Assembly (NCBI GenBank): GCA_963678705.1
Contig: OY783217.1
Coordinates: forward strand, 4,030,001-4,094,000
DNA length: 64,000 bases
DNA from: Panorpa germanica
Lineage: Eukaryota > Arthropoda > Insecta > Mecoptera > Panorpidae
Direction of reading: 5' to 3'
The notes beneath the pieces were generated by a model. That model saw nothing but the letters and a program-made list of their open reading frames with translations. It was not told the DNA's origin and ran no database searches. Below are positions 1 through 13,380 of the stretch, piece after piece (position 1 is the first letter of the stretch; every line of letters starts with the position of its first letter). The position numbers and the translations under genes were made by a program.

Positions 1-216
1 TCAATAAATAATAATTTAAAAGCCACGTGGAAATAGGAACAATTGGTAAACCACGTGGATAGTACTTATGACGAAGTAATAATTAAGATTTGCAATTAGA
101 TTCGAATTAATTAATAAATTTACATATAATGTACCCTATTAATACATATAAGAAACATATTAAAATATGACACTACACTAATTATAATGACAGTATAGTT
201 GGATGCCTCGTAGTCC

Positions 217-303
217 ACATGTGTGATGGAAGAGAAGGGAAGGGGATGTGGAAATATCAGCAATGGAACACATTTCTTTTGCTTCCCTTCTCTCCCACGT
301 GTC
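217..303. repeat. imperfect inverted repeat around a purine/pyrimidine tract
   Basis: ACATGTGTGATGGAAGAGAA on the left pairs with the complement of CTTCTCTCCCACGTGT on the right (shared core GAGAAGGGAAG). It overlaps one E-box. It may be a small fold-back repeat that also explains part of the E-box cluster. Confidence 0.35.
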
Positions 304-401
304 ATAAAATGAATCCAATGTTAAATACGAGCCAAGGAAACTTTTGTTTGAAACAGACTGTTGCTCCTTTTGGGGTGAAAATTTGGGTGTAAGATTTCTA
401 T

Positions 402-421
402 TGACAGTAAAATTACTGTCA
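402..421. repeat. perfect 20-bp palindrome
   Basis: TGACAGTAAAATTACTGTCA is its own reverse complement. It sits between two E-boxes. Confidence 0.6.
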
Positions 422-1009
422 CAGAATTTAAATTTATCCAGGGACGCCACGTGGTTATATCACTACTAATAATTGAATAGAAAAAAAGTTAGCTATTACT
501 TTATACTAGTGTCATTTATAAGACGAAGACTTAGATTATCCTATACACAAAAGAAACGCATGCCTAAACCACAGCTTTGGCAAGAATATCCATCAAACAA
601 ATTGTTATATGGTTGATAGAATTAAATTTGGCGTGAAAACGAAAAAAAAGAGAAGTGGTATTCTACAATTAGGTCCACTTTACTTAATTTGTCATCAGCT
701 CTATAAACAAATGAACAATAGTCTATCTAAAATCTACTCGTACCTAGAACAAGAAAACAGGTGCTTGCGCTTGTGTTTGTTTATGACAAAAGCGTAACAT
801 GTTTCTAATTAAACGTTCACTAAGACTTTGTTGTTCTTGTTCGTTAATTGTTCAGCATGCGGGTTTGTTACCCTTGTCTGTTGTTTGGTATTACAATCTA
901 ATAATTATTAGATAAATATTGTTATAATATAAAATAAATAATTCTTACTATTACACTATGTTAATAAAATAAATTCATAGAACTTGGTGTTGGTGAACTA
1001 TTCATTTTC

Positions 1010-1258
1010 AACGGTTTACTTGACAGGTTTGCCTGTTAGAAGGAAGGAAGGAGTAAGTAGAAAAACAATGTATAAAGGGAACAAGTCAATGAGAAGAAGC
1101 TGAAGAAGCAAAAAACGAAGTGAGTATCGCTAATAAAAGATAAATAGATAAGGGAGAAGGAAATGGATGCTAGACATGTATATGATAAAACTATACAGTT
1201 ATCCCTTATAATCACGCCCCGGTTAACCTGTTCAGATAGGCCTGTCAGGTAAACCGTT
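1010..1258. mobile_element. 249-bp MITE-like element with inverted ends
   Basis: The ends are imperfect inverted repeats. On the left, AACGGTTTAC then TT and GACAGG; on the right, read in reverse complement, AACGGTTTAC then CT/GACAGG, with further partial match (TgcCTG / TatCTG). The interior is purine-rich (gaaggaaggaagg...agggagaaggaaatgg), so this may be a MITE or a LINE-like tract captured between arms. No coding capacity. Confidence 0.5.
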
Positions 1259-2038
1259 ACCTGTATATCGTAAGTATAGGTATTACATATTTCAAACAAA
1301 TATATCCCGACTACCTTTTATCAATGCGATTAATGTTTAGCCAATTATTTATCGATATTTCAGGTTTATAAATATTTTGAAAGTGTCAATAACTTGAATG
1401 TAAATATTATTTATATGATGACTTAATTTAAATAGAAAATGTATATATAGGTTATAAAATAACATGATTATTAACTTAAATAAATAATAACAGGCTGAGT
1501 TAATCGAGGAGATGATCTGTCAGACGATGAACTGGACCAGTTCGTTAGGAAACAATGTGCTCAAGAATACATTCGTGGAAACCATAGGATAGATGCATGT
1601 TGTCGTATGTAGCAGCTAAAATGTTATTCACCACGACTTGTATTACGATACTTTACTACAAAAATAGATTGCAATTATTGTATGTGTAGATAATGTAAAT
1701 ACTGGTGTGGGAAGGGGGGTTGTGAATTGAACACAATTCAAATATATCTGGTGACTAGATTTGTAACGCTATCATTCTTATGTTGAAATTGCTTTAAATG
1801 ATAATGTGTCTTAAAATCTGTTAATTAGCAATAGCTCAAATACCCACTGCATCACTTTTTATTGTAATGAAGCACAACTAAAGAATTAAGCATATGAATA
1901 TCAAGCATATTTGTAATATAAACGCTTGTAGAGTTATAGCTTGTGATGTATATATCGCGATTGCAATATTTTATGAAAAGTTGTGAATGTAATCTTGCGT
2001 ATCATTACATTTTAATACAAAAGTATACTTAGATGTAG

Positions 2039-2103
2039 TGTTAGAAAGAGAACCAATTTACACTCATATTGAGAGACTTATTATATTTCGTCTCTTTCTA
2101 ACA
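2039..2103. repeat. 65-bp element with 13-bp inverted ends
   Basis: TGTTAGAAAGAGA at 2039-2051 is repeated in inverted form at 2091-2103. The same 13-mer occurs once more at about 18983-18995. The spacer is AT-rich. It looks like the collapsed ends of a small DNA transposon or MITE. Confidence 0.4.
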
Positions 2104-4914
2104 TTATCATCTCTATATAAGTATGTCTCAAACACAATAATTAAAACCAATTATTTTAAATATCATTTAAAAACAAAAGACGTATACATCAAAGACATCA
2201 ATTTTGAATATTAAGTGTAAAATCAAAGGCGCTTCTTTAATTAAAATAAAAATTAATATAAAAAAATTAACAATTTATTTAAGAAAAAATCTATTTAAAA
2301 ATATAATATTTATTAAATATTAAGAAAATTAACATACTTAATCGTTTAAGATTGACCCTCCTCTTTTCTTTTCAAAAATAATCATAATAATAATATAAAA
2401 AATGACGAGTTTAATGAGTTTTTAACATTATTAAAACACTGGTGGGATAGGGGCACTCTGGATACACACTGTATTACAACGGGAATACACGCAATAGAAT
2501 AGTAGAATGCGCAGGGCAGGTATGGAACGCTGAAATAACCTATCCCATGAAATATATATTATTCTCAATATAAATAATATTTTTTATATATATACATATG
2601 TATTATATCATACAACATATAAAATAAATGGATTCTTATAAAATATACGTATCTGACATTAAGTACAGGGTGGTTTTTAAAGTAAAAGCACGTTTGTGTC
2701 GTTTCAGTTTAATGTTATCTGCATTACGAGTTAGGATGATACCATAGAACGGTTGTTACATTTTCAACTGTATTACCGGTAGAAAATAATGGGTTTATAT
2801 TTAATTATTATAGTATTATTAATATTTAATAATTATTAGAATAATTATATTAATATCACAAAACGCCGCAACGATGAAAAAATGATGAATGTGATGCAAA
2901 GTGAGTGTTCAATATAATATAATATATAATTAATATCAATATAATACAAAATTCCATTAGATATTTGAGAGACCTTATAAAATGTCAAAAAAAAGAAAGT
3001 TATACAAGTTTTTATCTTATTATATTTCATTCTAAATTATTAAGTCAAATCTAGTAATATATAATCTAAAAGAGTCCAAAAATTATTACAATTACGATAA
3101 TGCACAATAGATTTACGTTTTAAAAAGCCTATATTTTCATTTCAAGTAAACATCAGCTTATTTATATAAGGTCCAACACACGTAATAGTGTTCTGCATAA
3201 AAATCACAATTTTTCTAAAATTTTACAAATCAATAAAATTAGATTCAACGAAATTAAAATATTTTACTAAAACTAATTCAATAAGGTACTATGTATTTTA
3301 TTTTCTTTTTAAAAAGTTGCACGTATATAAACTTACGTACCATCCTGTATTTCTAACAGCCCCAGAACAATCGAAGAACATCCTAAGAACAAGTAAGAAC
3401 AGAACACACCGGTGCTTAATGTAAAGTAACTCGTTAAGATAGATGGCTCTGGCCGACAGATTAGTTAACCGGCGTTATTAATGATTGCGCTTAACCTATT
3501 CTATACTCACGCTTATACCACAATATCAATACAATGGATTCGAAGATGTACAACATAATATATTTGGTAAAGATTCAATAATAGTACATGTAAGAAATTA
3601 TCTTAATTATATTATTCTTAAACTAATGTTTGTGTTTAACAAATGTATAAAATAAAGATCTTTAATTAATCAATATTAATTAGTCTTTCTAGTTAAATAA
3701 ATTAAATGCTTATAGAATCAACCATCCTAATGAAGGATTAAATAGTTCAGTCCTTTTATATATATCCTTTTCGAAATTGCAACATATTTTGTTTCTAAGA
3801 AAAATTTGCAAAACAGAGAATACAAAAACTGACAGAAGTAAAAAACAGAACTACATTAATTTAAATAAATATTTGAAAAAACTAGAAAGTTATTCTTTCA
3901 TAAGAATGGAACTATTTTTAATCTAGTACCTAAACTAGACGATTTTTGACAATTTCTAGATCTAATTTATGATATAGTTGCTACATTTCTTCTTCTACAT
4001 TGATAAGTATTTCGAGTTTGTTAATTTTTATCTTGCTTAATGTTGAAAAATCACGGTTTGGCTAATATGACGTGGAAAAATTTGAATACAAATCTGAGAC
4101 CTTGTTCAGTATTACAATAGTGTTACATAGATCACAGTTCCTTATGAATATATCCTAAACGCTAAAAACTAGTTGCCCGGCTTAAATCCACGATACAATT
4201 AAAAAGAACTGTTTCACTAAATATTTTATAATATATATTACAACGAAAAAAAGAATATTCATTATCGTAAAGTAGATTTATACGGCTCTTATAAGCTCTT
4301 TTAAACATTAGTACCGTTGAACTCTCTGAATTGAACTATAGTAGAAAAGTAAAGAAAGAAATATAGTAGGCGATGATAATCCGCTGTATTGGTATAGCGG
4401 TACCACACCACCTACCCCAAACGGCGAAATACAAAAGATACAATGTTAACACCATATTAAAGTATCGACAGGTTAGTGTTATTATAACAAATAATATTAT
4501 AAATATCAATATGTATTAAACGCGATAGACGTATGTCCAATAATGGATACGAACACCAAAATATTACCATTGTAGAGAGAAACCGACTTTATCGACTGGG
4601 CGAGAAAATGTAAATTGAAGCTACATCCTGTAATTCTAGTTAACATAAAGAGAAGATATCAATTATGTTAAAGTTATGTTATTTAAATTTTAGTAAGGTT
4701 TATTTCAGTTGGAAGTTTAGCCACCGGTTATAAAAAAGCAACATCTTATCTAGTAATTATAAAGCTTAGTTGTTAATTTTTTTCATAAACTGTCATTTTT
4801 GTTACAAACAAAATACCTCAGTTATTTAAACTTCAGTTATGTCATAACTAAAGTAAAGAGGATTAAAAAAGCTAAATTACATAAAAATATAAACCTAAAG
4901 TTGTTGATTTTTCA

Positions 4915-5025
4915 ATTTTGACAAAAATCTAACAAGATTCGACAAACGAATCGTAACAGAATCGTATAAGCTTCTACAAATCGGAACGAATCGTATCAGA
5001 TTCGTATGATTCACATAAAAACTGT
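4915..5025. repeat. cluster of short gaatcgta/agattcg repeats
   Basis: The words agattcg, gaatcgta and their reverse complements recur about seven times in 100 bp, giving several overlapping small hairpins. It may be a short degenerate satellite. The minus-strand frame across it is not convincing as a gene. Confidence 0.35.
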
Positions 5026-7361
5026 TTGTAGGGTGTATAATATCTAAATTAGAACATACGTATGTTGCACATAACATGATGTCTTCATTCAGCTTCTGTT
5101 TAATACAATATAATTAAACGTAATTGATGTTTATAAAAGAATAATTCTGTACAATGAAATTGTTTGGACTGTTTTTAACGATGCACTTGAATAACTTAAG
5201 GTTTCCCTCTAGCGTCGAACCCTAATAATAATAATACGAGTACCACGTATATAATTTAATAAAATAAAATATTTTATATAATGTTAATTTAAATATGTAT
5301 AATATTATTTAAGTATAATTTGCATAATGTATGATTAATTTGTCGGAACAGGTGGTTTTGATACAATACAATTCATACGTAGTATATATTTCTGTTATAT
5401 TTTATTTCAGTGACTGAACTGTGAACCTAATTTCAAATATAGTGAACGCTACTGACTTTACTGGTTTCAATAGCCTGGTCTCACTCGCTGGGTTTTTGTT
5501 ATTTAAATGGTTTTTGTAGAACTACAATATTTTGCAGCTGCCAATAATATATCCAAATTGGTTTTGGCAAAACGAATTAGTTTACTTGTAATTGTTTGGG
5601 GATCATTATCATATATTTTAAATATATGATAAGTATATTTTATTATTAAATTAATTTATATTAATAAGTTTATAACATTTACTAATTATGTGACGAATAT
5701 TAAGTAAGTTTATTGTGTACTTAGTAAACAGTTGTAATTCCACTAAACACAGTTACGTAACATTAAGATTTAAAATAAAAGAAGTTACCTGAGTGTGTAA
5801 CATTTTATATACATATTTTAGATACATTTACAAAGCAGATACGTTTTCATATACAATAAAAGTATCTAAATGCTTAACGTAAATATTCGGTGACCTATTT
5901 TATTGCTATTACAATCATAACGCTTCCTATTTTCGATTAGTAAATTCTTAATAAGATCTTTTTAACGATTAAATTATTAAGTGTATATGCTAAGTATTTT
6001 TGCTAGTTCACGACAAATTGTGAACGTAGTAAGAGGATGTGTAAAAAAAAAAAAAGGAAACATATTTTAGAGTGTGTTACAATATAATAAAAACTGATAA
6101 ATTTGAATGAAATCATTTTATTTATTTATTAATTTAAATTATTTATCAAAGTCTGTTACGAGCCATTTATTTAAACAAAACACTAATAACAGAATAGCCG
6201 AGGTCAAGGTTCACGGACGCTATGCGTTCTGTAACTTTTGATTGATCTACTAAAACAATGTCCGCCCCGAACAAAACTCATTTATTAATAAATATAGAAA
6301 TATAAATGACGGTTTATAAGATTGAATTTAACCCTTTGAACATAGAGGACTCTCAGGATTTATAGCGAGGCGGTGTACACTCATGGATGCTGTTAACAAG
6401 ATCAACAATAAAGATGATATCTTTGTTTATAGCAGAGACCAAAATTCATGTCAATTTCGCAAAGTAAATTCTTTGACGATATAAAAAGAACGAAAAAATC
6501 ATACTGAAGTAGTTCTATGGTTATGGACAAAAGGAAGATTTAGTGAAGAAAAAGTTACGGAACAGGTAACTTTTGTTAGGTTAGATAAACCTTAAATAAA
6601 AGTAACTGTGTGCAGCAATTTTGATTTAATAAAATTAATCTAAATAAATCGCATTAAGCTGTTCATACAATATAAGTTTTAGATATTTTTTTAAATACTG
6701 AACGCCTGGTCATATCATCTAAAAAGACTTTCATCCTTACCCGTATCTGTAAACAGCATCACATTTACATATATTTAAAGAAAAAACAAAAAAATGATAA
6801 AGAAAAGATGACGTCTACTGAACTACCCTATGATAATTAAAAATCCTTGAAACTTGTTTTATAAATAATTCATTTTACTAATTAATTCCGATTTGTTTAC
6901 TTTATTACACTACAACATTAAGGAAATACTAAAGTACTGTTGAAACAGAGTCGAGTGTTAATCTTATACGAATATAATTACTTGAATCATGGCACAAGTA
7001 GTTTAGAGATACACTTGAAAAAGTTAGAAAAAATTAAACCTAATATTAGAATATCAAAATTTAGTTAATGTTGAAGAACAGTAACTTAGTGTTGATTAAG
7101 ACGATTATTTTTTAAGAAAGAAATTTAGTTCTTTGTTTCATATGAGCTAAACGTACTTAGCATGGCCAACATTTCTAAAAATTTAAGTTATCATAATTCG
7201 ATCGTCCAATTCATTAGTGAGACATTTCCAAAGATTTTGTTTTAACATAACGACGAAAACAATATTCGAGTTACATGCATTGCATTTATGAATTATCAGA
7301 GTATTGAATCAGATAAAGGGTACGATTTTATATATAACTGCATATTCAGCTCAAATTTTGA

Positions 7362-7547
7362 TTTTTAGGAATGTCTCAAACGCGGCTGCGATCACAGAAC
7401 GCTGGAAAAGTAGTCCTCAATGGCAAACGCCAAACGACAAAACTTTATTGTCCCGCCTCTTGAACGAGACCACTAGCGCTTTGGTTCGACATCAACCAAC
7501 TGAATGGCGCGCTTTTTAAAAAAGGAAGTTATGCTGCCGCACCCTGT
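7362..7547 (-). pseudogene. second DUF4817-type transposon end, inverted relative to 54484-54906
   Basis: Read on the minus strand from 7546, CAGGGTGCGGCAGCATAACT opens a stretch that matches the plus-strand copy at 54484 (GCGCGCCATTCAGT, GCGCTAGTGGTCTCGTT, GGCGGGACAATAAAGTTTTG). It then skips about 45 bp, including the start codon. It resumes with AFAIEDYFSSV and a degraded VITAAAFETF equivalent, and stops. The 71-codon plus-strand frame across it is a shadow. It is a short internal-deletion relic. Confidence 0.55.
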
Positions 7548-10500
7548 ACTACATGACAAATTGGCCTTAGTTTTATAGAAATATAGTCCATTCTCGTAAA
7601 TCACTCTAACCATGTCAGTTTTAATAAGGTATATTGATAATTAAAGCATTTTAAAAATAAATATTTATATAAACTGAAAATTTAGATTTCCATTTAAATT
7701 CCGTCTTATCTAAAGGAAAGTATAATTAAAATTTTTTATTCATAACAACGTAAATTGAGTTTCAATTTCCACATAATATGGTGGATATTCATTTCAATGG
7801 CCTTGCTTTTATAATATTTATATTTAATGAACAAATATTAACATACATTACGATTACGACTGTCACAATATTACAACTATTATCTGCTAATAATTATTAA
7901 CTAACTTACATATTATTGTTATATAAACTGACTGGATACGTTATCAATCGTTGTAAGTGATATGCGCTATTGCACTTCGTGTATGAATACTTTATTTTAT
8001 TTTTAATTGAAGGATACATGTCATAGAAAATCAAACCGTTCTATTGTACTTATTGTACTTAATTTGTACCTAAGTCAAAATCACAGATGCCCAATTACTT
8101 ATTAATTAGTCACAATATTATAGAATATATTAACAATTAAAAATGTAGTTTAAAGAGACGAAAACTACGTCATTTTCACGATCTATCTGACGTCATTTCA
8201 GTAACAATCTTATACAAAAATATTGTAAGATGTTTTTAAAGTATTTAAAGATAAGTACAACTTATATAAATTGTTTGAAAGTCAATCAAAATCATATAAA
8301 CAATATTATTAGTAAAGAAAACATGGTGGAATAACCTATAAATTTGTACACTTGTGTTTTATATTATAGGCATAAAGACACCATTTTCAATCTGATTTTC
8401 CCTTCGATATTTTAACAGTAGATTTATAATTACAAATCAAAAACGATTAATTTTATATGTAACCATAAACCTACGTATAATTTGACTTACAAATTAATAT
8501 AATAAACATTAGTCCAAGCTGTAATTGTGATACACATTAACAATATATATTATACCATTATTCATAACACACTCAATTGATTAAATGATTTATATTTATT
8601 TGTACAATATACACATACGTTTAATGATATACATATTTCATTTGAATGCATTCGGTGTACATCGTGTTAATTCGTTTTGAACCTTGAAATCGTTTGTATA
8701 TTAAAGAAGAGGAGAATTATTTTTAACGTAGATGATTTTTTGATGTTTATTAATGACTTTTCATACAAAAAAAACATATAGTTTTTTTTTCATATTGTAT
8801 TTAAATAAATGTAGAATAATCTGGTACATTTATAATTTTATTGGTTTAAATATGTTAGGACTTATAAATTTATTCAAATTTTTATAAAGCTGTTTAATTA
8901 GTGATGTCAACTTTTATCACAAATGATTGGTTAAGATATTAATCATTTTTAAGTCGGAATGTGAACATTTATAGATGGTTTTACTTCATAGATAAGGCTT
9001 AGTTGACATTGAAGCCATAAAAGATGGAAACACACCATGTGAACACTTTTATATCTGAACTAGAACAATATAGAACTAGAACTGAATATAGCAACAAAAA
9101 AATTGAAGTTAATTCAAAAAATATTTCAGTACAACTCTGCATTGCTGATTCAGAGAAATTTTAATCCATTCCAAGTTTTATATGTTATAATTCCATACCG
9201 TCTACCAATCGTAAATTACAGCAAGTTATAAACCGCGGCTAATAAATATTATAAGCAATAAACAACGGCTATATTTTTATTTAAATATAATTCAAAAATT
9301 AAAATTTGACAGATCTTAATGTTATATCTATATATAGCACAAAATATATACCATATAAATGCTGAATAAAATAAATTACTATACACAAAAACATGACCCT
9401 TACATTGACCCCTATTTGTGTAAAAATATAATAACATAACAAATAATAACATAATATAAAAATAGTATCTCACTTGACTTGTTTAGTTCTATTGTACTAC
9501 CAACATAATAATAGAAAATATCATACAAACTTATTTAAAAAAAATATGTTTATATAAAACTATTGTTACAAAGTGTTATACCAAATTTATATTATAATGG
9601 TATTACATTTCTGTTGCCAACATTAAAGATGTGGTAACATTGTTTACTACAATACCACGACGCATGCTTTCCCCTCCTTGCCCATTCACCATAACCTACA
9701 ATCAAAATCAAAGGATCGGATCCCCCTATGTTTACGCTAATCTAGTTCGAATAGGGAGAATTGAATCCCTGTTATAAAGTATTATATTTAAGGTTAGATT
9801 TTCTTATAGATAAATAATTGAATTATTTCTTGGATTTAATGTCGGTTTGCGAATGTAATAATTAGGTTAGAATGATTTTGGGGTAGCAATGTTTAGCTGC
9901 TGGTGGTTTAAATAGTATAATAGAAAATAAAAAATAAATAAAAGGATGACGCTTCAACGCCTTTTTGAGGTTATAAACAGACTTATAAATGTCAATCAAG
10001 ATAGAGATATTAATTTATGGTTGGCTGGAATAATGCAATAGGAATTAGTTCAATGAGAAGATAAAAACACAGATGCTTCAATATTAATCGGTTACCAAAA
10101 CGGTACGCAATTCTTTCGGACGTAGTTGTGGTTGAAAAAAGCAGTATTAAAATTAAAAAAACCGCTTATATCTCATAATCTACAAATGATGATTTGTTTA
10201 TTGATACGCCTGGGTTGTGTATGCCAAATTAAGCTAAAAAGAGATCCCAGAATCCTTTTCATTTCCGACTTTTTTTATTTTGTGGTAGGAATTTTATAAT
10301 TGTAACTTGAAGTACATTTTTACAATATTGTTTGTTCATTGATTTACCCAATTTTGAGTTAGTCTAGTCAGCCTAACGGTAAATTTAGGGTTTGGATGTA
10401 TGAAAACTCCTACTATTGTTCTGTGATTTAAGCTAGGCTAGAAAGTGATATCATCTTCTATGACAAAGGGTCCATTAATGCATATTCATGACATCGGTAT

Positions 10501-13049
10501 TGCGTTGAGATCAAGACCTGTGCGACTAGGAGAAATTAAGGATCTGGGAGGAACGAGGAATGGAGACTATATACTTTTATTGGTCAGGCACACACGAGAC
10601 TTTAATGCCGCTCTTACACCAGAGGCACAGTTCAATAAAACACGAACAAATCTTGTTTTTCCGAACAAAAACACTAATGTTTACACCAAAGAGACAGTTC
10701 TTAAAACATTTTTGTCTTTTGTTGCTGTACTAGTAAACAAAACACATTCCCATTGTTTGAACTGTTTTAAAATAAAATAAAACATGTTTTGCCAACATAC
10801 AGGTCAGTACAGAAATTGGGTTATATACATATTCGATTGAAATTGTTTAACAATAAACGAATGAAGTAATTGTTAACTTTAATTGGGAGAAGTTGCCTTG
10901 TATTAGTTGCAAACCTCTGCTTATAAACCTTATAATTAATTATTTATAAGCTACGAATCTTACACAAGTGACTTAAACAACAAATACTTATTCATGCGCA
11001 TAATACCATCTACTTCATATAATATTATACTAATACAAACACCACATTTTGAGATCTAATAATAATGTCAATACTTGTATTCATTATTCCATTTAATAAT
11101 TGTTCTTGAACAAGTAAAATCCATGGGAATCGATATCTTGAGAAACTAACAAGTCAGATCTTGTCTAATTGCTAGAACAAGTAAGTGCTAGACCAAGTAC
11201 TTGATGTTTAATTTTTATTCTATTTTTCAAACACTTAATACAAACTGTATAATTTGTTGTTTTATCAGGTGAGAAATAGAATAAGAATTATTACTTGTGT
11301 ATTAATTTTAAAAGAAATAAATGAATATGAGATGGTAGTATGACGTAATACTTTATTAACTATCTCTGTAATACGTTGATATGTAGGATATATTACTGGA
11401 TAATTACTACAAGAAAATAGAATAACCGAAAAGAACTTACTGCATATGCTAAACCTGGATCTTTTTTAGGATCATTGGTTTTATCATCGTTGTCCTAAAA
11501 AAGAAAATAATAATTAACTTCTATTTTTTCATGATATGAATCGAGGATCAAACTTGGAGCATATGTAATTCTCGTAACAAACAAAAAAAAAAGAAGAAAA
11601 ACTGTAGATCATTATTAATTAACATTTATAACGATTATTAAACTAACTTTTATACGTCATACATAGTAGTACAACTGCATGAAAATGATAATTGTTTCAT
11701 CCAAGTAGCTTCATACAAAAGTTATTAGGTTTTCTATAAGTATTACCGAACCCAAGTTTCCCCATTCATTTTACAAATTCTTACCAAATTTGGTATAGGT
11801 GCTTATCAGTAAATATAACATTATTTACTTAAATTATTTCTAATTTCTTTTCACAAATCGAATAGAATTTCAATTCTTTCAATCGTAATACAATTTTCAT
11901 TTAAAAATCTGAGAAAAATCTATCTTCTTAATCTGTTCTTTTCTAAAAGTTCCGACTATAAACCTAGAATCTGTACTTCAATTTATATAAATAAAATAAG
12001 TAAAAGGACTTAATCCTTAAGAGATTTTGATGGATTTCGTTCATTGGAAACGTTTATATTTGCTCTATAGATATTTACAAAGGATAAATTAATCCGGTAA
12101 GTCGGGCAGTCGGATGGTCGGCTATCCAATTGAGGTTCAATTACCAGAAACTAATGAATTACTTCTTGCGAAAATATGCTATTATTGTTTTACTCTCTAA
12201 TGCAATCAATAATAACTTTACTCCAAGTCGCAATAATTACTTGATTAATATTTTATTAAATATTAGAATATATTTATTTTTATTTTAAGTGAAAATATTC
12301 CAATTTTAAGTAAAAACAAGTATAATTGTCTTACGACAGTCTAGATGCTGCAACCTAATTCCACTTTTTAGTTTTAAGATTCCATTCAATAAGATAATAT
12401 ATTTTCCCTGAATTAAATCTGAGAATAGAAATTCTAAAACAAAGTTCTACTGTAATTCAAAATCAGAGTGATAAATTTTAAATTCGTTAAACCGTCTGAT
12501 CAGATGATGAATATATGGTGACGTTACATATTTGCACATATTATTAATATAATTACAACTGCGATAGAAAGAGAGGTACAATATATCCTTTTCATTAAAA
12601 ATGACAATAATGTGTGAAAAAAAGATACGTTGAGATATGTTTAGAAATCAAAACTTTCACTGGTTTATATCGTGTTATTAAACTAATCTTTATTAAACCA
12701 GCATTATGTTATAACACGAGTACATAACATAAATCAATTGAACACTTGTTTTAGAAAATGATTTAAATTATTCTACTAAACGTGTATTTAAAAAACAAAA
12801 AATCAATAATAAAATCTGTACATTTTGTATATTCAGGATCGAACGTTATGATTTTGTGCATTTAGTTCCTTTTTTTTGATTTTTTAAAATTATTAACGCC
12901 AACATTTCTTCATCATCTTGCTCAATAATTTTAACAATAAATAAGTACATTTTTTTACTTCAGTTGTATTTAATATACGACTTAATCTCCGCCCTCAAAA
13001 TACCGTAGACAACCCTTTAAATCAATGGTAAACAATCTTTATATAAAAG
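7548..13049. other. AT-rich DNA, one orphan frame
   Basis: Nothing supportable except the 111-codon frame at 10445-10780. A modestly GC-richer patch (9655-9760) shows no frame or motif. Confidence 0.55.
10445..10780 (+). CDS. orphan 111-codon open reading frame
   Basis: A single ATG-to-TAA frame of 111 codons. The middle (about residues 17-65, including RPVRLGEIKDLGGTRNGDY and HTRDFNAALTPEAQ) lies in DNA that is locally less AT-rich than its surroundings. The last third is Lys/Asn/Thr-rich and reads like translated AT-rich background. There is no signal peptide, no convincing membrane span and no known motif. A frame of this length is borderline for chance in 64 kb of such DNA. It may be an exon fragment, a transposon relic or accidental. 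Confidence 0.2.
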   Translation: MISSSMTKGPLMHIHDIGIALRSRPVRLGEIKDLGGTRNGDYILLLVRHTRDFNAALTPEAQFNKTRTNLVFPNKNTNVYTKETVLKTFLSFVAVLVNKTHSHCLNCFKIK

Positions 13050-13380
13050 AGCCAATTCTTGGACGAAATATTGCAAGGAAAGAGGGAAGAAAGCGTAAGT
13101 ATGACAGAGGTAAGGAGAAAGAAAAGAGAGAAGGAGGAGAAACGTTTTAAGTTGAGGGAGTCGTCAGGAACGATTGCAAGTAAAGCGAAGAAAGTAGAAG
13201 TGGAAGAGGTGGAAGTAAGGAGGAGGCATTGGAAGAAGAAACGAACATTGAAAAGGAAGAAGAGAATTTAATAAATGTTAAAAATTTGTAAAGGAAATGT
13301 TTAATGTAAATGTTGTTATAAGGCCGTAAAGGCAGAAAAATGAAAACTACAATACAAAAGGGCCAATTCAAATAATGGAA
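13050..13380 (+). mobile_element. 5'-truncated LINE tail (purine-rich)
   Basis: The plus strand is almost pure purine for about 200 bp. Frames there read like the Arg/Lys/Glu-rich C-terminal end of an insect non-LTR reverse transcriptase (LQGKREESVSMTEVRRKKRE; in another frame EEALEEETNIEKEEENLIN then stop). The reading frame is broken by shifts. After it comes a short 3' UTR with ATAAGGCCGTAAAGGCAG followed by A-rich DNA, which resembles the 3' ends of such LINEs. No reverse-transcriptase core remains. Confidence 0.5.

Larger units (their letters stand above)
23..454. promoter_or_regulatory. cluster of four CACGTG E-boxes
   Basis: CCACGTGG occurs at 23-30, 51-58 and 447-454, and CACGTG at 296-301. 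CACGTG is the core site of bHLH factors such as Myc/Max or Clock/Cycle (established knowledge). Only about six are expected in the whole window from base composition, so four in 455 bp is a cluster. No gene is visible beside them; they could be an enhancer or part of a repeat. Confidence 0.3.
1259..7361. other. AT-rich DNA without recognisable genes
   Basis: Apart from the 65-bp inverted element at 2039-2103 and the short repeat cluster near 4950, I see only AT-rich sequence with short chance frames. If retn's remaining exons lie left of the window, this is intronic. Confidence 0.6.

Noticed and set aside
2668-3350. ACAGG(G/A)TGGT at both ends of a 680-bp interval as a possible transposon
   Set aside because: Only 10-bp ends with one mismatch and no internal support; chance is likely.
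7304-7519. 71-codon plus-strand frame
   Set aside because: It runs antisense through the DUF4817-type transposon relic.
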